Made by a program: the position numbers and the translations under genes | Assembly (NCBI GenBank): GCA_042218065.1 | Contig: JBDGRL010000069.1 | Coordinates: forward strand, 1-5,114 | Direction: 5' to 3' | Source: JBDGRJ01 sp042218065 | Lineage (GTDB): Bacteria; Patescibacteriota; Patescibacteriia; Magasanikbacterales; UBA922 | Length of the DNA stretch: 5,114 nt | In this document: one piece after another, positions 5,113 through 5,114 of the stretch | How the letters are laid out: the number at the start of each line of letters is the position of its first letter | Numbering within the stretch: the first letter of the stretch is position 1 | Notes under the pieces: generated by a model | Databases searched by the model: none | The model's input: only the letters and a program-made list of their open reading frames with translations | Told to the model about the DNA's origin: nothing

Positions 5113-5114
5113 TG

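Noticed and set aside
1..5114. tRNA, rRNA, CRISPR array or insertion sequence
   Set aside because: No cloverleaf-like segment, no regularly spaced repeats, no transposase motif and no paired terminal inverted repeats were seen on either strand.

Overview
The window is AT-rich bacterial DNA. Seven protein-coding loci look real, and two of the features (an edge fragment and a broken gene) lie outside any long open frame. Almost no start codon has a Shine-Dalgarno sequence; starts are preceded by A/T-rich stretches instead. TGA, TAA and TAG all act as stops. Intergenic gaps are short, the proteins are small soluble enzymes, and they are Lys/Asn/Glu-rich. This fits a low-GC bacterium, possibly of the Patescibacteria/CPR type. 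That assignment is an inference from style; no marker gene is present.

Left edge to 475 (minus strand): the first codons of a peptidase S66 LD-carboxypeptidase run off the left edge. Directly upstream of it, with no gap, is a decayed gene of unknown function carrying one in-frame TAG and one frameshift. From 476 to 647 I see no gene and no convincing RNA or terminator.

648-2376 (minus strand): a three-gene unit transcribed leftwards. It encodes a DUF2268-type HExxH metallopeptidase-like protein, a small ElaA/YjcF-like GNAT acetyltransferase, and a RimJ/RimL-like GNAT acetyltransferase. A sigma70-like promoter lies at 2409-2436.

2377-2450: a 74-bp divergent intergenic region whose two candidate promoters overlap.

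2451-3922 (plus strand): a tight two-gene unit, 2 nt apart. It encodes a VanX-type D-Ala-D-Ala dipeptidase (M15D) with all catalytic residues, and a DapF-fold amino-acid racemase that resembles the staphylopine histidine racemase CntK more than true DapF. With the S66 fragment, this gives the region a D-amino-acid/peptidoglycan-peptide flavour.

3923-5002 (plus strand): an APH-family small-molecule kinase. Its N-terminus seems to continue upstream of the only usable start (TTG 4061) without any ATG/GTG/TTG. A weak antisense hydrophobic small ORF covers the same stretch.

4999-5114: a sigma70-like promoter (TTGAGT, 17 nt, TAGAAT) overlaps the kinase stop codon. It is followed by a 5' hairpin and then a perfect 10-bp GC-rich hairpin with a T6 tract. 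This could be a small RNA, an attenuated leader, or a leader whose second hairpin hides an AGGAGG ahead of an ATG at 5103. It is the most unusual non-coding signal in the window.
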